Shown: one piece after another, positions 37,716-45,963 of the stretch | Position numbering within the stretch: the first letter of the stretch is position 1 | Layout: every line of letters starts with the position of its first letter | Origin: RGDT01 sp964630925 | Lineage (GTDB): Bacteria > Planctomycetota > Planctomycetia > Gemmatales > Gemmataceae | Length of the DNA: 60,511 nt | NCBI GenBank assembly: GCA_964630925.1 | Contig: CAZVZK010000058.1 | Coordinates: 1-60,511 of the forward strand | Direction of reading: 5' to 3' | The notes under the pieces: model-generated | Database searches by the model: none | What the model was told of the DNA's origin: nothing | The model's input: the letters and a program-made list of their open reading frames with translations, nothing else | Made by a program: the position numbers and the translations under genes

Positions 37716-40012
37716 GCCGGTCTTCCTTTCTCCACGGTGAGGCGCTCACCCAGGATCGCCGCCAGTGCCGCGCGCTGCGCCGCGTCTGCCTCCCCTGCGA
37801 GCATCACCCGGCAGCGTGGCGGCACGGCGCGTGCCAGACGCCCCAGCGCCGCCGCCGTGATGTGCCGGCCCGGGCCGTGCCGCACCGAGAGGCGCAGGCG
37901 CGACAGCCGCTGCAGCAGCGCCGAGCCGGCCAGCGCGTCGGCGCCGATGTCTTCGAAGTACCCGCCCGACACGTCGAGGTTGCGTAGCCCGGCCAGCCCC
38001 GTGGCGTCGGCGATGATCCTCATCTGGCCATCGCCGAGGTTGTACCGCTCCAGGCTCAGCGTGACGACGCCCGACAGCTCGTGAGCGTTCACGAGGGTCG
38101 GCAGGCCGCGCACCTCCACGCCCCCGAGCGACAGCTGGCGCAGGTGCGGGGCGAACGGGGCGGCGCACAGCGCCCGGACGCCGTCCGGCTGGAGGACATC
38201 CCCCAGGTGCAGCCGGCACAGGCCACGCATGGCGTGCAGGCCGGTGCCGAGGAGCAGCTCGGCGGCCATGTGCATGTGGCTCCCCTTCAGATCCAGCGAG
38301 GAGAGTGCCGCCAGATGCGGCGAATCGGCCAGGTGCCTCCACGCCTCGAACCGCCTCCCGCCGAACGACAATCCGCGCACGTGCCCCATCCACCCGGCGG
38401 CGAACAACGCGTCCCACCCGGACTTCGCATCGGGGATCAGCTCGGCGACGTGGTGCCTGTGCATCCACGCCGGCCCGTCGCCCTCGAACTTCGCCGACTT
38501 CAGCACCCGCAGCGGGATCGTCACGCGCACCAGGCCCTCGTCCGTCAGCGCCGCCTTGAAGCCGCCCGGCGCGTCCTTCTTCATCACGCCGTCGAGGCCG
38601 GCGGCGATCCCCGCCCGTTCCCCCGGCGTCGCGCGGAGGATGGCGGCGTGCAGCGGCGAGCCGCGCTCCTCCAGCCAGTCGGCGTACACCAGGCGTGCCG
38701 TCTCGTCCCACGGGTCGGCCCAGATGGCGCGGATCAGCCCGTCCTCGTCGGCGTCGCCGATCACCGGCGCCGACGGCGCAGGTACGGCACGGGATGGCGC
38801 CGGCGCCTCCTCCACGGGCGGCCCGCCCTCGCGGTACCGCGCCTCCACCAACTTGATGATCGCCTCCGGCGCGGGGTTGTAGGTGAGGGTGAGTGAGTGC
38901 AGGCCCGGCAGGCTCACGGAGCGCCCGAATGCCGCCACCCCCGTGCGCCCGATGAGGTTGTGCTCCAGGTCGAGGCGGGTCAGCGCGTGAAGATGCGCCG
39001 ATGACGCCAGCGCCGCCGCCCCCGCGTCGGACACCTTGCAGCGGCCGAGGACGAGCCGCTCCAGCCGCGCCAGGTGCGCCGCCCCCGCCAGGGCGGCGGC
39101 CCCCTCGTCGCCGACCTCCGCCCCGGACAGGTCGAGGTGCCGCAGCGATGCCCATCGCGTTGCACGCGCCACCCAGATCCCGGCGTCGCCGCCCTCATAA
39201 TGGCCGGTGTGGCGCGGGTGGGCGAAGAGGAATCGCCCCAGGCCCGGCATGGCCGCGCCGTCACCCAGGTCCTGCAGGCCGGCCTGACGCGAGGACGAGG
39301 ATCTGACGCCGGTCCTGCCGAGCTCCAGGGAGGTGAGGCCCGTCAGTGCGGCGGGGCGGAACAGCTCCCGCATCCCGCCCTCGTCCAGCCAGCATTCGAG
39401 GGTGAGCGAGCGCAGGCGGGCCAAGTGCGGCGAATTCACAAGGGCGGCGACGGCGTCCGCCAGCAGGGGCTCGCTGTCGTGGTGATTGACGTGCAGCGAG
39501 CGCAGCCCCGCCATCTTCGGCATGGCCGCCAGCTCGCGGACGAGCCCCGCGTCGGCGGGGTGCGCCCGGACGGTCAGGTGGAGGAGGTTGACGAGGTGGA
39601 TCGAGCGGAGGACGGCGAGGATGGCGTCGGGGGCGGTCTCCGAGAATTCCAGGCTCCGGATGGATGACAGGGCGGGCTCCGCGGCGATCTTCGCCCCGCC
39701 GCGCACGTTGCCAAAGCCGACGTGGCTGATGCGCCGTCCCGCCGTGAGGGGCCAGCCGTCCTTGAAGGCCTTGAGGCTGTCGAACCACACCACCTCGGGG
39801 TATCCGCGCCGGCACCGCCAGCGCATGCCGCGGACCGTCGGCAGGCCGGCCGTGTAGCGTTCGGAGTCGCCCCGGTAGGCCAACTGCCGGCGGATGAAGT
39901 CGGCGCGCTCCCTGTCGCCGTTGGCCTCCAGCCAGTCGGCGTGGGCCAGACGCGGCGCGTCCACGTCCGGGGCGGCGTCGATGGCGGCCAGCAGCTCCTT
40001 CTCGGTGGGCAT
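37712..40012 (-). CDS. TIGR02996-LRR protein, long form (array gene 11)
   Basis: 766 residues in two modules. Module 1 begins PTEKELLAAIDAAPDVDAPR and carries the subtype region VRGMRWRCRRGYPEVVWFDS, also seen in array gene 7 and in the solitary LRR gene at 26658. Module 2 begins near residue 413 (DEDGLIRAIWADPWDETARL) and has AWMHRHHVAELIPDAKSGWD before its LRRs. The C-terminus (LTVEKGRPA) departs from the usual LE ending, but its codons still supply AAGGAAG for gene 12. ATG 40012 lies 3 nt after the stop of gene 10, with GGAGTGA as ribosome-binding site. Confidence 0.85.
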   Translation of the reverse strand: MPTEKELLAAIDAAPDVDAPRLAHADWLEANGDRERADFIRRQLAYRGDSERYTAGLPTVRGMRWRCRRGYPEVVWFDSLKAFKDGWPLTAGRRISHVGFGNVRGGAKIAAEPALSSIRSLEFSETAPDAILAVLRSIHLVNLLHLTVRAHPADAGLVRELAAMPKMAGLRSLHVNHHDSEPLLADAVAALVNSPHLARLRSLTLECWLDEGGMRELFRPAALTGLTSLELGRTGVRSSSSRQAGLQDLGDGAAMPGLGRFLFAHPRHTGHYEGGDAGIWVARATRWASLRHLDLSGAEVGDEGAAALAGAAHLARLERLVLGRCKVSDAGAAALASSAHLHALTRLDLEHNLIGRTGVAAFGRSVSLPGLHSLTLTYNPAPEAIIKLVEARYREGGPPVEEAPAPSRAVPAPSAPVIGDADEDGLIRAIWADPWDETARLVYADWLEERGSPLHAAILRATPGERAGIAAGLDGVMKKDAPGGFKAALTDEGLVRVTIPLRVLKSAKFEGDGPAWMHRHHVAELIPDAKSGWDALFAAGWMGHVRGLSFGGRRFEAWRHLADSPHLAALSSLDLKGSHMHMAAELLLGTGLHAMRGLCRLHLGDVLQPDGVRALCAAPFAPHLRQLSLGGVEVRGLPTLVNAHELSGVVTLSLERYNLGDGQMRIIADATGLAGLRNLDVSGGYFEDIGADALAGSALLQRLSRLRLSVRHGPGRHITAAALGRLARAVPPRCRVMLAGEADAAQRAALAAILGERLTVEKGRPA

Positions 40013-40015
40013 GGG

Positions 40016-41101
40016 TCACTCCAGCACGAGGCGTTCGCCGAACACGTCGCGGAGCCACTCCCTCCGCTCGTGGTCCCCGACGCGGATGGCGAAGCGACAA
40101 TCGGGGTGGGCCGACTTCACCAGCAGCTCCAGAGTATCATCCCTCTCGTCGCTCATGGCGAGCCGCCTCAGCCTCCCCATCAGCCCCGACCCCGCCAGCG
40201 TCCTCCAGCCGATGACATCGATGACGTTGCCGGTGAGGTCGAGATTGCGGAGCGCCCCCAGGTAATGGGAGGAGGCCAGGATGCCCGTGTAGTTGGCGCG
40301 GTAGCCCGAGAGGTTGAGCGTGACCACGCCCGAGAGCGCCGCGCAACGGACCAGCTCGTGGCCGTCACGCAGCGGGGCGTCGGACAGGTCGAGATGACGA
40401 AGGCCCCGCCCGAGCGGGCCCCTCAGTAACGTGAGCAGGTGGGGGGCCGGGGCGGCGACGCCCCGCACATCGAGCCGGACCACGCCGGGGAGGCCGTCGG
40501 CATCGGCCAGGATGTCGTACCCACGTTTCCCGATGTCCGAGCCGGAGAGGTCGAGCCAGGCGAGGCGAGGTAGGGAGGCGGCGGCGAGACCCCGCGCCGC
40601 CCTGCTATCCAGCACGACCCGCAGCCCACGCAGATGCCCGGCTACGGGGAGGGCCAGGGCCTCGGTGCATTCCGTGGCCGGGCCGGTGAGCGCCAGGAGG
40701 GCGATGCGGTGGCGGCGCAGCCAGGCGGCGCCGTGCGTCTGGAAGGCCTCGGCGCGGTATCCCGCCGCCGGCATCGTCGCTACGGGCAGGCCGCCCACCT
40801 CCGCCACGGCCAGGCGGGACACCGGCGCGTCCGAGGCGGCCATGCGGCGGATGGCGTCACGTTGTTCTCCTCCGGCCGCTCCAGGGAGGCCGAGCGTCTC
40901 CAGCCAGTCCGCGTAGCCCGAGCCGACCTGTCCGAGCGGCGGGCGCCGCGCGAGGCCGGCCGGCGGCAGACGCATCAGCCCCGCGTGGTGGAAGTCGTTG
41001 TTCTCCTCCAGCCAGTCCGCGTAGGCCGAGCGTGCGAGGCCGTCCCACGGGTCGGCCAGGATCGCCCGCACCAGGCCGTCCTCGTCCGCGGGCGCGCTCA
41101 T
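40016..41101 (-). CDS. TIGR02996-LRR protein, short form (array gene 10)
   Basis: 361 residues, equivalent to module 2 of the long forms: GLVRAILADPWDGLARSAYA then DWLEENNDFHHAGLMRLP. Unusually a second partial TIGR02996 motif follows at once (SGYADWLETLGLPGAAGG), a small internal duplication. The conserved AAWLRRHRIALLALTG block and about eight LRRs follow. ATG 41101 overlaps the stop of gene 9 by 4 nt; an open frame runs further upstream, but it is antisense-free shadow of gene 9. The end (FGERLVLE) provides GGAGTGA for gene 11. Confidence 0.82.
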   Translation of the reverse strand: MSAPADEDGLVRAILADPWDGLARSAYADWLEENNDFHHAGLMRLPPAGLARRPPLGQVGSGYADWLETLGLPGAAGGEQRDAIRRMAASDAPVSRLAVAEVGGLPVATMPAAGYRAEAFQTHGAAWLRRHRIALLALTGPATECTEALALPVAGHLRGLRVVLDSRAARGLAAASLPRLAWLDLSGSDIGKRGYDILADADGLPGVVRLDVRGVAAPAPHLLTLLRGPLGRGLRHLDLSDAPLRDGHELVRCAALSGVVTLNLSGYRANYTGILASSHYLGALRNLDLTGNVIDVIGWRTLAGSGLMGRLRRLAMSDERDDTLELLVKSAHPDCRFAIRVGDHERREWLRDVFGERLVLE

Positions 41102-43440
41102 GTGCCCTCCTGCACCGCCCGCGCCCCCAGCACACCCTTCACCTCCGCCAGCACGTCGTCGGCCATCTGCTTCGGCAGCGCCAGCACCAGCCCCGGCACG
41201 CGTTCGGCGGCGCGGGCCAGCGCACGCCAGCCGTCCCCCGTGAAGGAGTTGCCCACCAGCCGCAGCCAGCGCAGCCGCGCGAACAGCGGCGAGCCGGCCA
41301 GCATGTGGACGCCGGCATCCGTGATGCGGTTGTTGGCGAGGTCGAGGTTGCGCAGGCGCGGCAGCCCCGACGTGCCGGCCAGCTCCTGCGCCGCCTGGTC
41401 GCCCAGCAGGTTCGACGGCAGGGCCAGCGTCACCAGCCCCGGCATCCCCGCGCGGGCCAGGATCGCGACACCCGCGTTGCCGATCTGCGACCGCTCGCCG
41501 ATCAGGTGCTGCAGGCCCCGCCCCAGCGCCCCCTCCGCCAAAGCGCGGTAGCCCTCCGCCGACGGCCGCGTGAACGTCAGGTCCAGCCGCCCTAGCGCCG
41601 CCAGCGCCGGCGACCGCGCCAGCGCCTCCGCGCCCTTCAGGCCGAAGCCGCAGCTCCGCAGCGACAGCGCGCACAGGCTGGCCATCCCCAGCGCCCGGGC
41701 GAACTGCTCCGCCCCGTCGTCGCCAAGGTCGCACATTTGCAGGCTCAGCGCCCTCACGTGCCCCATCGCCGGGGCGTTGCCCACCTTGGCCCAGTCGATG
41801 GTGTCGCCCTGGACGCGCACCTCGGTGACGTGCTGCCCACGCAGCCACGCCGGGGCGCTGTCGCCGAACTTCTTCGAGATGAACGAGCGCAGCATCACCC
41901 GCGCCGAGATCAGGCCTCCCAGAAGCTCCACCTTCAGCGTCGAGCCGGCCAGCGCCTTGGCGATCTCCGCCAGGAGTGCCTCGTGCCGCGGCCCCTTGGC
42001 CCGCGGCAGGCGCATCAGTTCGGCGTGCAGCGGCTTGCCCTGCTCCTCCAGCCAGTCGGCGTAGGCCATCCGCGGCAGGCCGTCGTGCGGGTCGGCCAGG
42101 ATCGCCCGCACCAGCCCGTCCTCCTCCGCCGCCCCGATCACCGCCGCCGGCGCCGCGGGGGCCGCGGCCACCACGGCCGGCGCCGGCGGTGCCTCGGTGA
42201 GCGGCCCCCGGCGCTCGCGGAACCGCCTCTCCACCGCCTCCGCCACGGCGGGCCGCGCCGGGTTCCCGGGGACGGCGATCAGCTCCAGCGCCGCCAGCGC
42301 CGTCGAGCGCCCCAGCGCCATCATCCCCGCATCGCCGATCAGGTTTCCCTGCACGTTCAGCGACGTGAGCGCCGCCAGGTGCCGCGCGCCGGCGAGCGCC
42401 GCCGCGCCGGCGTCCGTGACGGCGTTGGCCGCCAGGTTGAGCCGCTCCAGGCCCGACAGGTGCGCCGCCCCCGCCAGCGCCGCCGCGCCCCGGTCGCCGG
42501 CCATCGTGGTGCCCAGGTTGAGGACACGCAGGCCGGACCAGCGGCGGGCGCGGGCCACGGCCTCGCCGGCGCTGTCCCCCAGGCGGTTGTGCGACACGTC
42601 CAGCTCGTGCAGGCCCGGCACGGCCCCGCCGTCGCCCAGCCCCGCCAGCGCCTCCGGGCCGAGCCGCGCGTTGATCAGCCGCAGCGTCGTCAGCCCCGCG
42701 AAGGCCGGGCCATCCAGCAGTGCCCGCGCGCCCTGGTCGCCCATCCAGACGTTGTTGAGCGACAGCGACCGCAGGCCGGCCAGATGCGGCGAGCGCGCCA
42801 GGGCCTCCATCTGCGGGGGCGTCGGCTCGAACGCCCCGTTGGAGTGCAGGTCGAGCACGCGCAGGGAGACGAGCGCGTCGGCCTCCGCGATGTGGACGAG
42901 GGCGGCCCCGGTAAGTTGCCGGCCCCACAGCGCCAGCGCCTCCAGACGCCCCAGGTTGGGCGAGCGCAGCAGGGTCAGGAGAAGCGCGTCGGTCAGCCCC
43001 GAAAGGTTGAGCCGCAGGCGGCGCACGCTCATCAGGGCGCGGCACCCGGCCAGGCGCGAGGGGTCGGTCAGGTAGTTGAAGCTCACCCAGCGCACGCGGT
43101 CCGCCAGGGCGGCCTCGCCGTGCTTCGTGAAGTCCTCCAGCCGCGTGACGTTCAGCACCTCGGGCAGGCCGCGCTGGAACGTCCAGCTCAGGCCGGACGC
43201 CTTGGGCCGCCCCGCCAGCCAGCGCTCGCGGCCGGCGTCGAACAGCTCGCGCTGCCGCGTGCCGGCCTCCGCACGCGGCACGCCCGTCAGCTCGGGCCTT
43301 GCCAGCAGCAGGCTCACCCGGATGTACTCCGCCCGCTGCGGGTCGCCGTTCCCCTCCAGCCACGCGGCGTAGGCCAGGCGTGGCGCGTCGGCGTCCAGGT
43401 CCGCGTCGATGGCCGCCAGCAGCTCTTCTTCGGTGGGCAT
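41098..43440 (-). CDS. TIGR02996-LRR protein, long form (array gene 9)
   Basis: 780 residues. Module 1 opens PTEEELLAAIDADLDADAPR with an insertion in the TIGR02996 region (SLLLARPELTGVPRAEAGTR), then LRRs. Module 2 starts near residue 437 (EDGLVRAILADPHDGLPRMA), with the block APAWLRGQHVTEVRVQG and further LRRs (GLVTLALPSNLLGDQAAQEL). It is highly similar to gene 12 in module 2, including the LISARVMLRSFISKKFGD stretch, so the two probably share a recent origin or exchange sequence. The ending AVQEGT encodes AGGAGGGC, the ribosome-binding site of gene 10. Confidence 0.85.
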   Translation of the reverse strand: MPTEEELLAAIDADLDADAPRLAYAAWLEGNGDPQRAEYIRVSLLLARPELTGVPRAEAGTRQRELFDAGRERWLAGRPKASGLSWTFQRGLPEVLNVTRLEDFTKHGEAALADRVRWVSFNYLTDPSRLAGCRALMSVRRLRLNLSGLTDALLLTLLRSPNLGRLEALALWGRQLTGAALVHIAEADALVSLRVLDLHSNGAFEPTPPQMEALARSPHLAGLRSLSLNNVWMGDQGARALLDGPAFAGLTTLRLINARLGPEALAGLGDGGAVPGLHELDVSHNRLGDSAGEAVARARRWSGLRVLNLGTTMAGDRGAAALAGAAHLSGLERLNLAANAVTDAGAAALAGARHLAALTSLNVQGNLIGDAGMMALGRSTALAALELIAVPGNPARPAVAEAVERRFRERRGPLTEAPPAPAVVAAAPAAPAAVIGAAEEDGLVRAILADPHDGLPRMAYADWLEEQGKPLHAELMRLPRAKGPRHEALLAEIAKALAGSTLKVELLGGLISARVMLRSFISKKFGDSAPAWLRGQHVTEVRVQGDTIDWAKVGNAPAMGHVRALSLQMCDLGDDGAEQFARALGMASLCALSLRSCGFGLKGAEALARSPALAALGRLDLTFTRPSAEGYRALAEGALGRGLQHLIGERSQIGNAGVAILARAGMPGLVTLALPSNLLGDQAAQELAGTSGLPRLRNLDLANNRITDAGVHMLAGSPLFARLRWLRLVGNSFTGDGWRALARAAERVPGLVLALPKQMADDVLAEVKGVLGARAVQEGT

Positions 43441-43446
43441 CGGGGG

Positions 43447-45738
43447 TCACTCCAGGATGAGGCGTGCGCCGAGCGCCTCGCGGAATTCGACCGCGCTGCC
43501 GTCCCCGGGCTTGCTCAGGACGAGGGTGAGGCCCGGCACGTCGGCGGCGCGGAGGAGCGGCCGGAAGCCCGTCAACGAGCCGAGGTGGGGGCCGGACACC
43601 ATCCGCAGCCGGCGCAGCCGGCGGAACAGCCCGGACGACGCCAGGAGCGCCAGCCCCGCCTCGGTGAAACGGTTGTGGCTGAGGTCGAGCGAACGCAGCG
43701 CCCCCATGTTAGCAGACGCGGCCAACGCCCCGGCGGACCGGTCGGACAGCTCGCACAGGGACAGGTCGAGCGAGACGAGGGCCGAGGACAGTGTACGCGA
43801 ATGGAGGATCACGCCGAGGTCCAGGTCGCCGAGGCGGGCCCCGCTGAGGTCGAGCCGGCGCAGGCCTCCCGCGAGCGGGCCGTCGGCCAGGGCGCTTACC
43901 GAGGACGAGGACACGGCGAGGTCCGGCGGGGCGAGCGCCACCAGCCGGCCGAGGTGCTCCGACCCGCACAGCGTGGCCAGGCCCCGTGGGGTGAGCTGCG
44001 CATGCTGGAGCGACAGGGCGCAGAGCCGGCCCATCCCTTCACACCGCGCCAGCACCTTGGCCCCGTCGTCGCGCAGGCCGGTCGGCCCCAGATCCAGCGC
44101 GCGGAGGTGCGTCATCACCTCGGCGTCGGCGAGCCGCGACCAGTCGGTCAGCCGCCCTTCGAGGATCACACGCTCGATGTGGTGCTCGCGCAGGCTGGAT
44201 GTGAGGCGGAGCTGCGACTTCCTCCCGATGAACGAGATGAGCATGCTGCGGACTTCGAGAAGCCCATCCTCTCCGGGGGCGGGGATGCCGCCGCCGTCAC
44301 AGTCCATCGCGTCGTACGCGGCCTGGCTCAACTGCGTGACAATGTGTCTCCGCCGTGCCTCCTCCGTCCGCGGCAAACGTAACAGCTCGGCGTGCAGCGG
44401 CTTGCCCTGCTCCTCCAGCCAGTCGGCATAGGCCGAGCGTGCGAGGTCGTCCCACGGGTCGGCCAGGATCGCACGCACCAGCCCGTCCTCGTCGCGCGGG
44501 CCGACGGCCTCGACGCGGGCGGCCTCCCGTGGCGCGGCAGGCGTCTTCTCCGGCGGCGGGGCCTTGCCCGACTCGGAGGCCTTGATGAGCGCCGCGGACG
44601 CGGGGTTGCCCTGGCACAGCGGCCTCACCCCCGCCTCCGCCAGCGTCCGCATCCCGACATCGCCGATGAGGTTGTGCGACAGGTCGAGCTTGCGCAGTGC
44701 CGGCGGGCGGCCCCGCGCGAACGCCGCCGCGCCCTCGTCGGGGATGGCGTTCCAGTGCAGGACGAGCGTCTCCAGCGATGTGAGGTGTGATGCCCCGGCG
44801 AGTGCCGCGGCGCCGCGAGCGCCGATGACATTGCGCGAGAGCTGCAGCCAGCGCAGCCGCGTCCAGCGTGTGGCCCGCGCCAGCGCCTCGGCGCCGCCGT
44901 CGGCGAGGACGTTCTGACGCAGGTCGAGCAGCTCCAGCGCCGGCAGGCATCCGCCGTCGCCGAGGCCCTCCAGCCCGCCGGGGCCGATGCCGCAGTCACG
45001 CAGGGTCAGGGCGCGGAGCGCGGGGTAGCTTCCGGCCCACAGGGCGCGGGCCGCGTCGTCCGCGATGTGCCAGCCTTTCAGCTCGAGCGAGCGCAGCCCC
45101 GACAGCCGCGCCAGGGCCCGCGTGCCACCCGGATCGAGCGGCTGCGGGATGGAGGAGTTGAACGTCAGACGCTCCAGGGCCGGCAGGCGGCACGCGGCGA
45201 CGAGCGAGGCGGCGGTGGGCCGTCCGCAGACGACGTGCAGCCTGCGCAGGCCCGACAGGTGCGGCGAGGCGAGGACGGCCAGCAGCGTCTCGTCGGAGAG
45301 GTGGAGCTGCGAGATCACCAGCTCGCGGACGCGGGCCAGGCCGGGGCACTCGGCGATGCGCGAGAGGCCGGCCACGTCGTTGAAGCGTACGCGGCGGACG
45401 CCGGGGACGAGCAGCGTGGGCCACGACTTCTCGAACAGCACGCGGCTGGTGAAGATGATCTCCTCCGGGTGGCCGCGCACGAACCCCCATTCCGCGCCCC
45501 TGGGCGTGGGCCGGCCGGCGAGCCAGCGCGTGCGGTTCGCTGCAAGAATTCGCTTGGCCTCGGCGGTGTCGCGCTCGGCGGCCTCATCAGGGGGCGCGTT
45601 CGCGATGCGCACCTGAGCGCGGATGAAGCGGGCGCGGTCCGGGTCGCGCTTCGCCAGCCAGGCGGCGTGGGCCAGCCGCGGCCTGTCCGCGTCGGGGTCG
45701 GCGTCGATGGCCGCCAGCAGGTCGGCTTCCGTCGGCAT
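43447..45738 (-). CDS. TIGR02996-LRR protein, long form (array gene 8), start rebuilt by an insertion
   Basis: 763 residues. Module 1 is TIGR02996 with DPDADRPRLAHAAWLAKRDP and LRRs; module 2 begins near residue 350 region's end (DEDGLVRAILADPWDDLARS) with a divergent block HHIERVILEGRLTDWSRLAD. The start ATG 45738 is preceded by a MITE-like element. Its first 13 coding bases (ATGCCGACGGAAG) occur a second time upstream of the element at 45959-45947, in the place where the start would sit if the element were absent. GAGG inside the element's end is positioned as ribosome-binding site. The frame is open through the element up to 45945, but a start there would be non-native. Confidence 0.82.
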   Translation of the reverse strand: MPTEADLLAAIDADPDADRPRLAHAAWLAKRDPDRARFIRAQVRIANAPPDEAAERDTAEAKRILAANRTRWLAGRPTPRGAEWGFVRGHPEEIIFTSRVLFEKSWPTLLVPGVRRVRFNDVAGLSRIAECPGLARVRELVISQLHLSDETLLAVLASPHLSGLRRLHVVCGRPTAASLVAACRLPALERLTFNSSIPQPLDPGGTRALARLSGLRSLELKGWHIADDAARALWAGSYPALRALTLRDCGIGPGGLEGLGDGGCLPALELLDLRQNVLADGGAEALARATRWTRLRWLQLSRNVIGARGAAALAGASHLTSLETLVLHWNAIPDEGAAAFARGRPPALRKLDLSHNLIGDVGMRTLAEAGVRPLCQGNPASAALIKASESGKAPPPEKTPAAPREAARVEAVGPRDEDGLVRAILADPWDDLARSAYADWLEEQGKPLHAELLRLPRTEEARRRHIVTQLSQAAYDAMDCDGGGIPAPGEDGLLEVRSMLISFIGRKSQLRLTSSLREHHIERVILEGRLTDWSRLADAEVMTHLRALDLGPTGLRDDGAKVLARCEGMGRLCALSLQHAQLTPRGLATLCGSEHLGRLVALAPPDLAVSSSSVSALADGPLAGGLRRLDLSGARLGDLDLGVILHSRTLSSALVSLDLSLCELSDRSAGALAASANMGALRSLDLSHNRFTEAGLALLASSGLFRRLRRLRMVSGPHLGSLTGFRPLLRAADVPGLTLVLSKPGDGSAVEFREALGARLILE

Positions 45739-45740
45739 TG

Positions 45741-45943
45741 GGACTACCTCACCCCCTAACCCCCTCTCCGAAGCGGAGAGGGGGGATCGCAAGATCATCG
45801 ATTTCTGCGGAGGGGACGTGTTCCCCTCTCTTGTTGGGCGAAGCGATTCAAGGGACGCTTGCACCTCCCGACCGGAGAGGCGATGATCTGACGGCTCCCC
45901 CCTCTCCGCTTCGGAGAGGGGGGCTGGGGGGGTGAGGTAGTCC
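45741..45943. mobile_element. MITE-like element with 15-bp terminal inverted repeats
   Basis: 203 bp with perfect terminal inverted repeats GGACTACCTCACCCC (45741-45755) and GGGGTGAGGTAGTCC (45929-45943). Inside are near-symmetric hairpins CCTCTCCGAAGCGGAGAGG and its mirror CTCTCCGCTTCGGAGAG. It has no coding capacity. The flanks carry a 13-bp duplication of the array gene 8 start (45738-45726 and 45959-45947), offset from the element ends by 2-3 bp. Elements with these CTCTCCG hairpins are, from memory, frequent in planctomycete and cyanobacterial genomes. Confidence 0.78.
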
Positions 45944-45963
45944 ACACTTCCGTCGGCATGCGT

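Noticed and set aside
40016..43450. One 1144-codon minus-strand gene
   Set aside because: The part beyond 41101 is an out-of-frame shadow of array gene 9. The true start is the MSA(P)ADEDGLV start at 41101, which overlaps the gene 9 stop.
43447..45945. Start of array gene 8 at 45945 within the inserted element
   Set aside because: The codons would translate the hairpin element (MDYLTPPAPLSEAERG); the paralogues all begin MPTE, which matches ATG 45738.
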